Shown here piece by piece: positions 7,677 through 16,780 of a DNA stretch of 64,000 nt. Made by a program: the position numbers and the translations under genes. The DNA is taken from NCBI GenBank assembly GCA_046290435.1, contig JBKAGO010000042.1, positions 1 to 64,000 of the forward strand, read 5' to 3'. Each line of letters begins with the position of its first letter. Position 1 is the stretch's first letter. The notes beneath the pieces were generated by a model. The model ran no database searches and was not told where the DNA came from. It saw only the letters and a list, made by a program, of their open reading frames with translations. Source of the stretch: CAVQUE01 sp046290435 (GTDB lineage: Bacteria > Actinomycetota > Acidimicrobiia > Acidimicrobiales > UBA8592).

Positions 7677-8396
7677 GTGGTCGCCCACACCGAACCTCCA
7701 CCGTTGCCGCGCCCGGACGCCGCACCGGAGTCGCTCGCCGATCGGACCCGTGCGCTGTGGCCCGGGCTGAGCGAGCGCGCCGGCGCCCTCGCTTCACCCG
7801 CGATGGCGTTCGTCGCAGTTGCCGTTGTCGGGATCTTCGCCTGGTCCCGGCTCGGGGCCGCGCCCGTGCCGCCCCTCGAGATGGCGCTGCCGACCGTCGA
7901 TCCTGCGGCTGTGGCCGTACCCACCACCTCGCCGGCGGACTCGGAGCCCGTGCTGGTCGTGGTGCACGTGGCCGGGGCAGTCGCCCGGCCCGGCGTCTAC
8001 CGGATGGCAGCCGGCGACCGGGTGGGCGACGCCGTCGATCTGGCGGGCGGCCCCACCGCCGATGCCGACCTCGATCGGATCAACCTCGCAGCGGTGGTCG
8101 CCGACGGTGCCCAGATCAACGTGCCGCGTCGCGGCGAGGCCATCGTCGCTCCGGTCGAGCCGCCCACGGCCTCGGGAGCGACCGACAGCGCGGCGCCGAT
8201 CGACATCAACACAGCGGACGCCGACCTGATCGAGACCCTTCCCGGGGTTGGCCCGAGCACCGCTGCGGCGATCATTCGCCACCGCGAGCAGCACGGGCCG
8301 TTCCGCAGCGTCGCTGCCCTCGATGAGGTCAGCGGCATCGGCCCCGCACGCCTCGAAGCCCTGCGAGACCTCGTGACCGTCGGCGGCGGGCCATGA
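7677..8396 (+). CDS. comEA: Competence protein ComEA (DNA receptor)
   Basis: 239 residues, GTG 7677 with a GGAGGG Shine-Dalgarno at about 7664. There is a cytoplasmic N-terminus, one membrane segment (about 40-58), a SLBB domain (VVHVAGAVARPGVYRMAAGDRVGDAVDLAGG to INVPRRGE) and a C-terminal helix-hairpin-helix pair (IDINTADADLIETLPGVGPSTAAAIIRHRE and VSGIGPARLEALRDLV). ComEA binds double-stranded DNA outside the membrane and passes it to ComEC. The domain order is textbook. comEC follows after 88 bases, as in most competence loci. Other uptake genes (pilus, ComF, DprA) are not in the window. Confidence 0.93.
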   Translation: MVAHTEPPPLPRPDAAPESLADRTRALWPGLSERAGALASPAMAFVAVAVVGIFAWSRLGAAPVPPLEMALPTVDPAAVAVPTTSPADSEPVLVVVHVAGAVARPGVYRMAAGDRVGDAVDLAGGPTADADLDRINLAAVVADGAQINVPRRGEAIVAPVEPPTASGATDSAAPIDINTADADLIETLPGVGPSTAAAIIRHREQHGPFRSVAALDEVSGIGPARLEALRDLVTVGGGP

Positions 8397-8484
8397 CCGG
8401 GCATCGGGTGGTCGATGCTGTCGGCGCCACGCGGCTCGTCGGCCGGGACTCGTCCGGCAGTCCCGGGCGATCGCGGCCCTCCCC

Positions 8485-10224
8485 GTGAACGATCTCCAGG
8501 CTGTCCTGGTCGCAGGGGCGTGCGGCGCCGGTGCCCTCGCGGCGGTCGACCTGCCGCTCTGGCCGCTGGTCGTGGTTGCCGTCGCCGCCGCGGTGATCCG
8601 TCGCCCGTGGCTGCTGATCGTCGCGCTCGCCCTGTTGGCCTCGGCGCGCGCCGCCGACGCCTGGACAGCGGTCGCGGCTCCGATGCCTGCGGAGGTCGAC
8701 GCGCGAGCGTCACTCGTGCGCGATCCCGTCCGCAGCGGTGCGGCAACGACGGTCCTGGTGGCTGTCGACGGCCGCAATCTGGTGGCCACCGCATACGGCC
8801 CCGCCGGAGCACGCCTGGGGCGCGCACAGGCCGGAGACCGGGTCCAGTTGCAGGGCACGACCAGGTCCTGGGCCGCATCGAGCGAACGGCACGCCGCCCT
8901 TCGCACCACCCACCGGCTCGACGTCGATGCGGTCACCGTCCTCGACGCCACGCCGGCGCTGTGGCGCCTCGCCAACGAGATCCGTGACCGCATCGCCGAC
9001 GGCGCAGAACCGCTGGGCGAGGACCGGCGGGCGCTCTTCACCGGCCTCGTCTACGGCGACGACCGCTTCCAGTCGGCGCTGGTCGAGGCCGACTTCCGGC
9101 TGGCCGGGCTCACCCACCTCCTCGCGGTCTCGGGGCAGAACGTCGCCTACCTGCTGATCCTGCTCGCCCCCATCCTGCGACGCTGCGGACTGGGTTGGCG
9201 CTGGATACTCACCATCGCCGCGCTGGTGGTGTTCGCAACCGCCACCCGCTACGAGCCGTCGGTGCTGCGGGCGACGGTCATGGCGGCCATTGCCGCGACC
9301 GGTGCGCTCACCGGCCGCGAGAGTCCATCGGTGCGCGTCCTGGCCTTCGCAGTAGCCGGCCTGATCCTGATGGATCCGCTGCTGGCACACACGATCGCCT
9401 TTCGGCTGTCCGTCGCAGCGTCCGCGGGGATCATCGTGTTCGCGAAGCCCATGGCCCGGCGGTTCGGCGACGGTCCGGTGGCTGCGGCGCTGGCGGTGAC
9501 GGTCAGCGCGCAGCTGGCGGTGGCGCCTCTGCTGGTCACCACATTCGGACCGGTCTCGATCGTGTCGATACCGGCAAACCTGTTGGCCGGACCGGCGGCA
9601 GGTCTGGCGATGGCGTGGGGGATGACCGCAGGACTCGCCGCTGGTCTGGTCGGTGGGCCGCTCCCGGCGTTGGTCCACACCATCACAGCGCCCCTGCTGT
9701 GGTGGTTGGAGCACGTCGCCCACGCTTCGGCGTCGGTGCCGCTCGCCCCCGTCGGGCTCGCCTGGATCGTCGGCGCACTGGTGACCTGGTTCGTCGCCGA
9801 CGGCGTCCTGCGGATCCCTGCGAGCCCGCTGGTGGTCGTGGTGGCCGCGGTCGTCCTCGTCGGTGGACTGCGGGTCGATGTCCCCGAGGGCCGTACCGAG
9901 GTGGGTCCGGGCAGCCACGTCGTGGCCCGCGATGACACCGTCGTGCTCGTCGTGGCCGGACGGAGTAACCCGGTGTGGCTCCTGGAGGACCTGCGACGGA
10001 TCGGAGTGCGGCGAGTCGCCCTGCTGGTGGGCGCAGATGGCCGTGACGACGTCGACGCGGTCCTGGCGCGGCTGCGGGTCGATCGCCGCTGGAACCTCGC
10101 GAACGGCTCCGATGGAGGCACCGACCCCGCCGGCGGGCCGGGCCCGTGGTTCTCCCTCGGGGCCTCGCGCGCCCGACTCCACACGATCGACGGGGCCGTC
10201 ACCGTCGAGTTGGCCCCTCCGTGA
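8485..10224 (+). CDS. comEC: DNA uptake channel ComEC/Rec2
   Basis: 579 residues, GTG 8485. Two to three N-terminal hydrophobic segments precede an OB-like soluble region (about 75-160). The competence core follows: GEDRRALFTGLVYGDDRF, then LTHLLAVSGQNVAYLL (family signature H-L-L-A-V-S-G-x-N) and about eight membrane segments to residue 455. The C-terminal 120 residues correspond to the metallo-beta-lactamase-like domain, but the HxHxDH metal motif is absent, so any nuclease activity must lie elsewhere. Transports single-stranded DNA into the cytoplasm together with ComEA. Confidence 0.92.
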   Translation: MNDLQAVLVAGACGAGALAAVDLPLWPLVVVAVAAAVIRRPWLLIVALALLASARAADAWTAVAAPMPAEVDARASLVRDPVRSGAATTVLVAVDGRNLVATAYGPAGARLGRAQAGDRVQLQGTTRSWAASSERHAALRTTHRLDVDAVTVLDATPALWRLANEIRDRIADGAEPLGEDRRALFTGLVYGDDRFQSALVEADFRLAGLTHLLAVSGQNVAYLLILLAPILRRCGLGWRWILTIAALVVFATATRYEPSVLRATVMAAIAATGALTGRESPSVRVLAFAVAGLILMDPLLAHTIAFRLSVAASAGIIVFAKPMARRFGDGPVAAALAVTVSAQLAVAPLLVTTFGPVSIVSIPANLLAGPAAGLAMAWGMTAGLAAGLVGGPLPALVHTITAPLLWWLEHVAHASASVPLAPVGLAWIVGALVTWFVADGVLRIPASPLVVVVAAVVLVGGLRVDVPEGRTEVGPGSHVVARDDTVVLVVAGRSNPVWLLEDLRRIGVRRVALLVGADGRDDVDAVLARLRVDRRWNLANGSDGGTDPAGGPGPWFSLGASRARLHTIDGAVTVELAPP

Positions 10225-10289
10225 CAGCGAGCCGGCGCTTTCCGGGGCGAGCGCGCGGCGAGCCCAGCGATTCGTCGGGGCGCCCGCCC

Positions 10290-10295
10290 TATCGT
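10290..10295 (+). promoter_or_regulatory. -10 element TATCGT of a leaderless start
   Basis: TATCGT ends 7 bases before the ATG of holA at 10303. Confidence 0.55.
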
Positions 10296-10302
10296 TGGAG
10301 CC

Positions 10303-11310
10303 ATGGCTTCGCTCCATCTGATCCGCGGCGACGACCCGAGCCTCATCGACCGGGCCGTGCACGATCTGGTCGACGCCCTCGTCGACGGGGGCGACCGGTC
10401 CCTGATGGTCGAGGTGATCGACGAGTCCCGCTACCTCGACGACAACGGCGACCCCAACTTGCGTGCGCTGGTCGACGCGGCGCAGACCCCGCCGTTCCTG
10501 ACGGACCAGCGTGTCGTGGTCGGCCGGGCACTGGGCCGGTTCGCGAATGCGGCCGCCATCGCCCCGCTGGTCGGCTACCTCGGTGCGCCGCTCGACACCA
10601 CACGGCTGGTCCTCGTCTGGGAGAAGGGCGCCGACCAGCAGCGCCTCAGCCCGGTGCCCAAGCCATTGCAAGCGCTCGTCGATGCACAGGGGCAGGTCAT
10701 CGACGTCAAGGTCCCGCGGGGGCGGGGCACCGAGGGCTGGGTGGCGGAGTCCGCGGCGGCGGCAGGTGTCGACCTCGATCGCAGTGCCATACGGGCGCTG
10801 ACCACCCACGTCGGCGACGACCATGCACAGGTGCCGGCGATCCTCACGACCCTGCACGCGACGTTCGGGGACAGCACACGGGTCACCGCCGCGATGCTCG
10901 CTCCCTATCTGGGCGCTGCCGGCGACGTTGCGCCGTGGGAGCTGACCGACAAGATCGGCGACGGCGACGTGGTCGGATCACTGGCGGTGCTCAGCCGCAT
11001 GAGCGACGGCGGGGGCCGACACCCTCTGCAGATCCTGGCGACGCTCACCGCCCACTACGGGCGTGTGCTTCGCCTCGAGGGATCCGGGATCTCGAACGAG
11101 AAGGACGCGGCTGCGGCCCTGGGGATGAAGGGCTCGACGTTTCCTGCCAAGAAGGCCTTGCAGCTCGCTCGCAGCATGGGCCGCCAGCGTGTGCGTCGGG
11201 CCATCGAACTCCTCGCCGATGCAGACCTCGCGGTCAGGGGCACCACGGCGGTGGAGCCACGCGCCACGATGGAGGTGCTGGTGGCGCGCCTGGCGACACT
11301 GCACCGGTGA
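10303..11310 (+). CDS. holA: DNA polymerase III subunit delta
   Basis: 335 residues. The N-terminal HLIRGDDPSLIDRAVHDLV, the middle PFLTDQRVVVGRALGRF, TRLVLVWEKGADQQR and the C-terminal helical region with QILATLTAHYGRVLRLEGSGIS and FPAKKALQLARSMGRQRVRRAIELLADADLAVRG follow the HolA pattern throughout. HolA is the clamp-loader subunit that opens the beta ring. Its place beside comEC and opposite rpsT is the common bacterial arrangement. The start is fixed by the leaderless -10 element and by the normal length. Confidence 0.93.
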   Translation: MASLHLIRGDDPSLIDRAVHDLVDALVDGGDRSLMVEVIDESRYLDDNGDPNLRALVDAAQTPPFLTDQRVVVGRALGRFANAAAIAPLVGYLGAPLDTTRLVLVWEKGADQQRLSPVPKPLQALVDAQGQVIDVKVPRGRGTEGWVAESAAAAGVDLDRSAIRALTTHVGDDHAQVPAILTTLHATFGDSTRVTAAMLAPYLGAAGDVAPWELTDKIGDGDVVGSLAVLSRMSDGGGRHPLQILATLTAHYGRVLRLEGSGISNEKDAAAALGMKGSTFPAKKALQLARSMGRQRVRRAIELLADADLAVRGTTAVEPRATMEVLVARLATLHR

Positions 11311-11393
11311 CGGGCGCGTTCGTCTGGCCGACTTCGCGAAGGATATGACCCGAACGCACATCGGTCGGCGCCCGGGGGCCCCGACCGTACAGA

Positions 11394-11660
11394 TCAGGCT
11401 TCGGCGCTGATCCGGGCGACGCGCTTGACCAGACGGCTCTTCTTGCGAGCGGCGGTGTTCTTGTGGATCACGCCCTTGGAAGCAGCCTTGTCGATGCGGG
11501 CGATCGCGAGCCGCAGGGCCTCTTCGGTGTCGGCACCGGCGGCCGCAGCGGCCTCGACGGTCTTGGTCCGGGTCTTCATGTCCGAACGCACAGCCTTGTT
11601 GCGGCGGCGCCGCTTCTCGTTCTGCTCGTTACGTTTGATCTGGCTCTTGATGTTGGCCAC
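11394..11660 (-). CDS. rpsT: 30S ribosomal protein S20 (bS20)
   Basis: 88 residues, ATG 11660. [21 protein letters not shown] and the C-terminal [23 protein letters not shown] are diagnostic of bS20. It binds 16S rRNA near the 5' domain and helix 44. Divergent from lepA, with which it shares a 118-bp promoter region, and convergent with holA. Confidence 0.97.
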   Translation of the reverse strand: MANIKSQIKRNEQNEKRRRRNKAVRSDMKTRTKTVEAAAAAGADTEEALRLAIARIDKAASKGVIHKNTAARKKSRLVKRVARISAEA

Positions 11661-11725
11661 GACACACCTGTGGTCGATTGCGGAGTGGGGTCGGCGTTCC
11701 CGATCGGGCCTCGCCGCGAACGCCG

Positions 11726-11732
11726 TATGCTA
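11726..11732. promoter_or_regulatory. Back-to-back -10 elements between rpsT and lepA
   Basis: TATGCT (11726-11731, + strand) and TAGCAT (11727-11732, read on the minus strand) are the two sides of the same seven bases, in the middle of the divergent rpsT/lepA region. No clear -35 box is visible for either. Confidence 0.4.
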
Positions 11733-11778
11733 GCGGCGCGCCCGCCACAATTCACCAACCCCACCGAGCCGCCTCTTC

Positions 11779-13563
11779 ATGGATCTTCGCCGGATCAGAA
11801 ACATCGCGATCATCGCCCACATCGATCACGGCAAGTCGACTCTGGCAGACCGCCTCCTCGAGCTCTGTGGCGCCGTGGACCCCCGCGACATGCGCGCCCA
11901 GTACCTCGATTCGATGGACCTCGAACGCGAGCGAGGCATCACCATCAAGCTCCAGAGCGTGCGTCTGGCGCACCGCGACCACGTCATCAACCTCATCGAC
12001 ACGCCCGGACACGTGGACTTCGGCTACGAGGTGTCGCGCTCCCTCGCCGCCTGTGAGGGCGTCATCCTGCTCGTCGACGCAGCCCAGGGCATCGAGGCTC
12101 AGACCCTCGCCAACTGCTACCTGGCGCTCGAGAACGACCTCGAGATCGTCGCCGCGCTGAACAAGATCGACCTCCCGGCCGCCGAGCCCGACCTCTATGC
12201 CGCCGAGATCGAACAGATCCTCGGCATCCCCGCCGACGAGGTGCTGCGCATCTCGGCCAAGACCGGCGAAGGCGTCGAGGCACTGCTCGACGCGGTCATC
12301 GAGCGTGTCGAGCCCCCGTCGGGCGACGCCGACGCACCTCTGCAGGCGCTCATCTTCGACAGCCACTACGACCAGTACCGCGGCGTCGTGAGTTCGGTAC
12401 GCGTCATGAACGGCGTCCTCGAGAGCGGCGCCAAGCTCCGCTTCGTCCAGGCCAACTCCACCCACGAAGCCGAAGAGGTCGGGGTACGGCGCCCCGCCAA
12501 CGACGCCGTCGACGAACTCGGCCCCGGCGAGGTCGGCTACCTCATCGCCGGCATCAAAGACGTGGGACAGGCCCGCTCCGGCGAGACCGTCACCACCGCC
12601 GCCCATGGAGCCGTCGAGGCCCTGGCGGGCTACCAGGAACCGAAGCCCATGGTATTCAGCGGGCTGTACCCGATCGACGGCGACGAGTACTCGACGTTGC
12701 GTGACTCGCTCGACAAGCTCCGTCTCAACGACGCCAGCTTCACCTTCGAGCCAGAGACCTCCGGAGCGCTCGGCTTCGGATTCCGGTGCGGTTTCCTGGG
12801 CCTGTTGCACATGGAGATCGTGAAGGAGCGCCTCGAGCGCGAGTTCGGGCTGAGCATCATCGCGACCGCGCCGTCGGTCGCGTACCGCATCACCCGCACC
12901 AATGGCGAACAATCCATCGTCGACAACCCGAGCGAGATGCCCTCACCTGCCGAGATCGACCAGATCGAGGAGCCCTACCTCATCTCCACGCTCATCACCC
13001 CCAGCGCCTACACCGGCACGCTCATGGACCTGTGCCAGAGCCGTCGGGGCGAGATGCAGAAGATGGAGTATCTGTCTCCGGACCGCCTCGAGCTGGTCTA
13101 CCGGTTGCCACTGGCCGAGGTGGTCATGGACTTCTTCGACCAGCTCAAGAGCAGGACACAGGGGTACGCATCGATGGACTACGACAACGCCGGCTATGCG
13201 CGCGCCGACCTCGTGAAGGTCGACATCTTGTTGCAGGGCGAACCCGTCGATGCCTTCAGCTCGATCGTCCACCGCGACAACGCGACCGAGTACGGGCGTC
13301 GTATGACCGAGAAGCTGCGTGAGCTCATCCCGCGCCAGCAGTTCGACGTACCCATCCAGGCGGCGATCTCCGGGCGGATCATCGCACGCGAGACCGTCAA
13401 GGCCTACCGCAAGGACGTCACCGCCAAGCTGTACGGCGGCGACATCACCCGCAAGCGCAAGCTCCTGGAGAAGCAGAAGGAAGGCAAGAAGCGGATGAAG
13501 TCGATCGGGCGTGTGGACGTACCCCAGGAGGCATTCATCTCGGCCCTGCGGCTCGGCGAGTGA
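11779..13563 (+). CDS. lepA: Elongation factor 4 (LepA)
   Basis: 594 residues. GTPase motifs are in order: [10 protein letters not shown] (G1), RGITIK (G2 region), DTPGHVDF (G3), NKIDLP (G4) and SAKTG (G5). Domain II, the LepA-specific [15 protein letters not shown] and the C-terminal lysine-rich tail [30 protein letters not shown] follow. EF4 back-translocates stalled ribosomes or helps subunit biogenesis. The length is normal for the family. The neighbours rpsT and hrcA-dnaJ give a classic order. Confidence 0.98.
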   Translation: MDLRRIRNIAIIAHIDHGKSTLADRLLELCGAVDPRDMRAQYLDSMDLERERGITIKLQSVRLAHRDHVINLIDTPGHVDFGYEVSRSLAACEGVILLVDAAQGIEAQTLANCYLALENDLEIVAALNKIDLPAAEPDLYAAEIEQILGIPADEVLRISAKTGEGVEALLDAVIERVEPPSGDADAPLQALIFDSHYDQYRGVVSSVRVMNGVLESGAKLRFVQANSTHEAEEVGVRRPANDAVDELGPGEVGYLIAGIKDVGQARSGETVTTAAHGAVEALAGYQEPKPMVFSGLYPIDGDEYSTLRDSLDKLRLNDASFTFEPETSGALGFGFRCGFLGLLHMEIVKERLEREFGLSIIATAPSVAYRITRTNGEQSIVDNPSEMPSPAEIDQIEEPYLISTLITPSAYTGTLMDLCQSRRGEMQKMEYLSPDRLELVYRLPLAEVVMDFFDQLKSRTQGYASMDYDNAGYARADLVKVDILLQGEPVDAFSSIVHRDNATEYGRRMTEKLRELIPRQQFDVPIQAAISGRIIARETVKAYRKDVTAKLYGGDITRKRKLLEKQKEGKKRMKSIGRVDVPQEAFISALRLGE

Positions 13564-13715
13564 CCCCACGGAGCCGTCCCTGGCAGCGTCGCAAGCCTCG
13601 CGCCCGCCGGGAACACATGGCGGGCGACGGTGGTTGTTGTGCCCTCGTCACGGCTGGTTCGTGTCCCCGCCCCGCCGCCACATCTGACTACCATCGCAGC
13701 ACCTGGTGATGTCTC

Positions 13716-14705
13716 ATGTTGTCCGAACGCAAAGCCGCCATTCTCCAAGCCGTCGTCGAGGGCTACATCGCGACCTCTGAGCCCGTGGGTTCGAGCCAAG
13801 TCGTCCGCGATGCGGGCCTTTCGGTCTCGTCGGCCACCGTGCGCTCCGAGCTCAGCGCGCTCGAAGACGCGGGCTATCTGATGCAGCCCCACACCAGCGC
13901 CGGGCGTATCCCGTCCGACAAGGGCTACCGCTACTTCGTCGACTCCCTCATGCAGCCGGCAACGCTCGGACCCAACCAGGAGCGGAAGGTGTCGTCGTTC
14001 TTCGCCGCGGCCCAGGGCGAGCTCGAGAGGATGCTGCGTGACACGTCGTCGTTCCTGGCGCAGCTCACCGATTATGCGTCGGTGGTGGTCGCTGCGCCGG
14101 CAGAGGCGAGCCGCGTGCGTGCCATCCACACCGTTCGCATCGCAGACGACCAGGCAATGGTGGTGGTGGTGCACGCCAACACCGCCATCGACAAGGTCCT
14201 CGTCGGGATCGATCCCGGCACGACCGACGATCAGCTCGAGGCCGCGGGAACGCTCGTCGCCGCCAGCCGGATCGGCGACGGCGACCTCGCCGAATCAGGC
14301 GACGCCGCGGTCGACGGGCTCGCCGCCCGTCTGCGCGATGCCATCGACCGCCCCGCCACCGAGGCCCAGGCCTTCGTCGGCGGAACCAGCGCCGTCGCAG
14401 GCCTCTTCGATGCGGTCGAGCGGGTGCAGGACGTCTTGTTGGTTCTCGAGAAGCAGTACCTCGTGGTCAGCATCATCCGCGACATCATCGATCGGGGCCT
14501 CAACGTCGCCATCGGCCACGAAACGGGGCTCGAGCCCCTCGCCGACTGCGCCATCGTCGTCGCTCCGGTCGAAGTCGACGGCCGGGTCACCGGTTCGATC
14601 GGCCTGCTCGGGCCCAGCCGCATGCACTATCCGGAGGCCGTCGCCACCGTGGCGCTCGTCAGCAAGCAATTGGGCCGTCGCCTCTCCGAAGGACCCACGT
14701 CATGA
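13716..14705 (+). CDS. hrcA: Heat-inducible transcription repressor HrcA
   Basis: 329 residues, ATG 13716. The N-terminal winged helix is MLSERKAAILQAVVEGYIATSEPVGSSQV with SSATVRSELSALEDAGYLMQPHTSAGRIPSDKGYRYFVD, the strongly conserved HrcA signature. A GAF-like middle and GRVTGSIGLLGPSRMHYPEAVATV at the end complete the family pattern. HrcA binds CIRCE elements upstream of groE/dnaK operons; no CIRCE (TTAGCACTC-N9-GAGTGCTAA) is visible in the 152 bp upstream, so the targets are probably elsewhere. A -10-like TACCAT at 13689-13694 suggests a leader of about 15 bases. Overlaps dnaJ by 4 bases. Confidence 0.95.
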   Translation: MLSERKAAILQAVVEGYIATSEPVGSSQVVRDAGLSVSSATVRSELSALEDAGYLMQPHTSAGRIPSDKGYRYFVDSLMQPATLGPNQERKVSSFFAAAQGELERMLRDTSSFLAQLTDYASVVVAAPAEASRVRAIHTVRIADDQAMVVVVHANTAIDKVLVGIDPGTTDDQLEAAGTLVAASRIGDGDLAESGDAAVDGLAARLRDAIDRPATEAQAFVGGTSAVAGLFDAVERVQDVLLVLEKQYLVVSIIRDIIDRGLNVAIGHETGLEPLADCAIVVAPVEVDGRVTGSIGLLGPSRMHYPEAVATVALVSKQLGRRLSEGPTS

Positions 14706-15817
14706 GCAGCGATCACTACGCAACCCTCGGGGTGTCGCGCCAGGCCGGCGCCGATGAGATCAAGCGGGCGTACCGCAAGCTGGCCCGCTCGCATCATCCG
14801 GACGCGAATCCCGACGACCCCGAATCCGAGCGCCGGTTCAAGGAGATAGCCCGGGCCTACGAAGTGCTGAGCGATCCCGAGCGCAGAGCACGCTACGACC
14901 GTTTCGGCACCGACGATCCCCGCGCCGGCGGGTTCGGCGGTGGCGGCGGCGATGCGTTCGGCGACATCTTCGAGGCGTTCTTCGGGCAGAACCCCTTCGG
15001 CGGCGGAGCCGGAGGTCGCCCCAGTGGCCCACCGCCGGGGCAGGACATCGAGGTGATCGTCGACATCTCCTTCGAGGAGGCCGTGCTCGGGGTGGAGACC
15101 TCGGTCGATCTGAAGCTGCCCGTTCCGTGTGACACCTGTGAGGCAACCGGCGCTGCACCGGGAAGCAGTGCGCAGGTCTGCACGGGTTGTGGCGGCAGCG
15201 GGCAGGTCCAACGCGTCCGGCAGTCGATTCTCGGTCAGATGATCTCGACCAGTGCCTGCCCGTCGTGCATGGGTATGGGGCAGGTCATTCCCGATCCGTG
15301 CCCGCGGTGCCGCGGCGAGGGTCGTGTCACCGATGCGAAGACGTTCACCGTCGAGATCCCCGCCGGCGTCGATCACGGCGCCCGGCTCCGTCTGACCGGC
15401 CGAGGCGCCGCGGGGCCGCGCGGCGGTGGCCGTGGCGACCTCTACGTGCTGTTGCGGGTCGGTCACCATGATCGGTTCCGGCGGGAGGGCAACGACCTCG
15501 TCGAGGAGTTCTGGGTGCCGATGACCCAGGCGGCGCTCGGCGCTCGACTCGACTACGAAACCCTCGACGGCACCGAGGAGCTGGTCATTCCCGCGGGTTC
15601 CATCACCGGCACCGAATTCCGCCTGCGCGGCAGAGGTGTGCCCCACCTGAACCGCAAGGGCCGCGGCGACCTCATCATCCGCCTGGTGGTCGAGACACCC
15701 CGCGACCTCGACAGCGAGCAGGCCGAGCTGCTGCGCACGCTGGCATCGCTGCGCGGCGAGGACGTGGCCCCCGCCGACGAGGGATGGTTCAAGCGGATCC
15801 GCACTGCGTTCTCGTGA
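14702..15817 (+). CDS. dnaJ: Chaperone DnaJ
   Basis: 371 residues; the ATG overlaps the hrcA stop (ATGA). The J domain (1-68) contains the HPD triad in RSHHPDANP. A G/F-rich linker follows (GGFGGGGGDAFGDIFEAFFGQNPFGG), then four CxxCxGxG-type zinc-finger repeats (CDTCEATG, CTGCGGSG, CPSCMGMG, CPRCRGEG) and the C-terminal substrate-binding domains ending LIIRLVVETPRDLDSEQ. Co-chaperone of DnaK. The hrcA-dnaJ pair without dnaK/grpE is typical of the second actinobacterial dnaJ. The second finger, MGMGQ, is slightly atypical but keeps all cysteines. Confidence 0.96.
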   Translation: MSSDHYATLGVSRQAGADEIKRAYRKLARSHHPDANPDDPESERRFKEIARAYEVLSDPERRARYDRFGTDDPRAGGFGGGGGDAFGDIFEAFFGQNPFGGGAGGRPSGPPPGQDIEVIVDISFEEAVLGVETSVDLKLPVPCDTCEATGAAPGSSAQVCTGCGGSGQVQRVRQSILGQMISTSACPSCMGMGQVIPDPCPRCRGEGRVTDAKTFTVEIPAGVDHGARLRLTGRGAAGPRGGGRGDLYVLLRVGHHDRFRREGNDLVEEFWVPMTQAALGARLDYETLDGTEELVIPAGSITGTEFRLRGRGVPHLNRKGRGDLIIRLVVETPRDLDSEQAELLRTLASLRGEDVAPADEGWFKRIRTAFS

Positions 15818-15877
15818 CGGCGTCGAGTTGAGCGAGCGCACGGTGTCCTCGGGGCCAGACCGACGGTCGGTGAGGCG

Positions 15878-16552
15878 GTGAGGCCGCCGGGCCCACCCGA
15901 CGGCGCGGCACCGCACCTGTTCGTCACGGATCTGGGCGCACCCGAACCCGACGAACACGACCGCCACCACCTGGAGAAGGCGCTGCGGGTGCGTCCCGGC
16001 GATGCGGTGACGGTCTCCGATGGCGCCGGTCGTTGGTGTCATTGCACCTGGCGCAGCGGCGTGCTCGATGTCGGATCCGAAGCGTTCGAGGTCGCGGCAC
16101 CCACCCCACCACTGGGCGTCGGCTTCGCGCTGACGAAGGGGACCAAACCCGATCTGGTCGTCCAGAAGCTGACCGAGATCGGCATGTCGACGATCGTGCC
16201 GATCGTCTCTGAGAGGGTCGTGGTGCGCTGGGACGAGACGAAGGTGGCCCGCAACCTCGAGCGGCTGCGGCGGGTGGCCCGCGAGGCAGCCATGCAATCA
16301 CGACGGGTGTGGCTGCCCACCGTCGCGGCCCTCACCAGGCTCGATGCGGTCCCCGATTCGGCAGTGGTGGCCGACCGCTCAGGCATGCCGATCGAGCGGG
16401 CGCACACGATGGTGCTCGTCGGCCCCGAGGGTGGCTGGACCGACACCGAACGCCGCAGCCGTGCGGCGGTGTGCCTGGGAGATCACGTCCTGCGAGCCGA
16501 GACAGCCGCCATCGTGGCGGCGACGCGCCTGTCCGCAGCGCACGGTCGCTGA
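15878..16552 (+). CDS. rsmE: 16S rRNA (uracil-1498-N3)-methyltransferase RsmE
   Basis: 224 residues, GTG 15878. The SPOUT methyltransferase motifs are visible: an N-terminal PUA-like part with HHLEKALRVRPGDAVTVSDG, then ALTKGTKPDLVVQKLTEIGMSTIVPIVSERVVVRW, REAAMQSRRVWLPTV, LVGPEGGWTDTE (S-adenosylmethionine site) and LGDHVLRAETAAIVAATRL (trefoil knot). Methylates U1498 of 16S rRNA. Its position after dnaJ is conserved in many bacteria. The final codons and the stop lie inside the first unit of a 16-bp tandem repeat. Confidence 0.95.
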   Translation: MRPPGPPDGAAPHLFVTDLGAPEPDEHDRHHLEKALRVRPGDAVTVSDGAGRWCHCTWRSGVLDVGSEAFEVAAPTPPLGVGFALTKGTKPDLVVQKLTEIGMSTIVPIVSERVVVRWDETKVARNLERLRRVAREAAMQSRRVWLPTVAALTRLDAVPDSAVVADRSGMPIERAHTMVLVGPEGGWTDTERRSRAAVCLGDHVLRAETAAIVAATRLSAAHGR

Positions 16553-16635
16553 CGGCCACGGTCGCTGACGAGCACGGTCGCTGACGGGCACGGTCGCTGA
16601 CGGGCACGGTCGCTGACGGGCACGGCCGCCGAGGG
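16541..16635. repeat. 16-bp tandem repeat, five full units plus a partial
   Basis: The unit is CACGGTCGCTGACGGG. Full units start at 16541, 16557, 16573, 16589 and 16605, differing only in the last two bases of the first two; a degenerate partial unit starts at 16621. The first unit contains the last codons and TGA of rsmE, so the array may have grown by slippage from the end of the gene. Every unit repeats the in-frame GCTGA, giving further stops. Confidence 0.9.
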
Positions 16636-16686
16636 GGTCCCCTGGCCGCGTGACCGGGCAATATCCCCCAGCATCACCGAGCGTCA

Positions 16687-16715
16687 TTGTGCGGCCCGAA
16701 AATCGCACGTATCGT
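16687..16715 (+). promoter_or_regulatory. Sigma-70-type promoter of the BldD-like gene
   Basis: TTGTGC (16687-16692), a 17-base spacer and TATCGT (16710-16715). The leader to the ATG at 16781 would be about 58 bases and carries a purine-rich GAGGGAG Shine-Dalgarno. This contrasts with the leaderless genes of the window. Confidence 0.55.
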
Positions 16716-16780
16716 GGTGAGACATCCCCAGCGGCCGCGGAGCGTCGTCGGGGGAACCGCAGAGGGAGACGACGCGAGCC

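Noticed and set aside
11363..11386. Terminator between holA and rpsT (GGTCGG ... CCGACC)
   Set aside because: Only six base pairs are firm, the inside is all G/C and no T run follows on either strand. Too weak to annotate.
13564..13715. CIRCE element upstream of hrcA
   Set aside because: No TTAGCACTC or its inverted partner is present in this gap, so autoregulation by HrcA is not supported.
16541..16635. CRISPR array
   Set aside because: The units are directly adjacent with no spacers and only 16 bp long; this is a simple tandem repeat and no cas genes are near.
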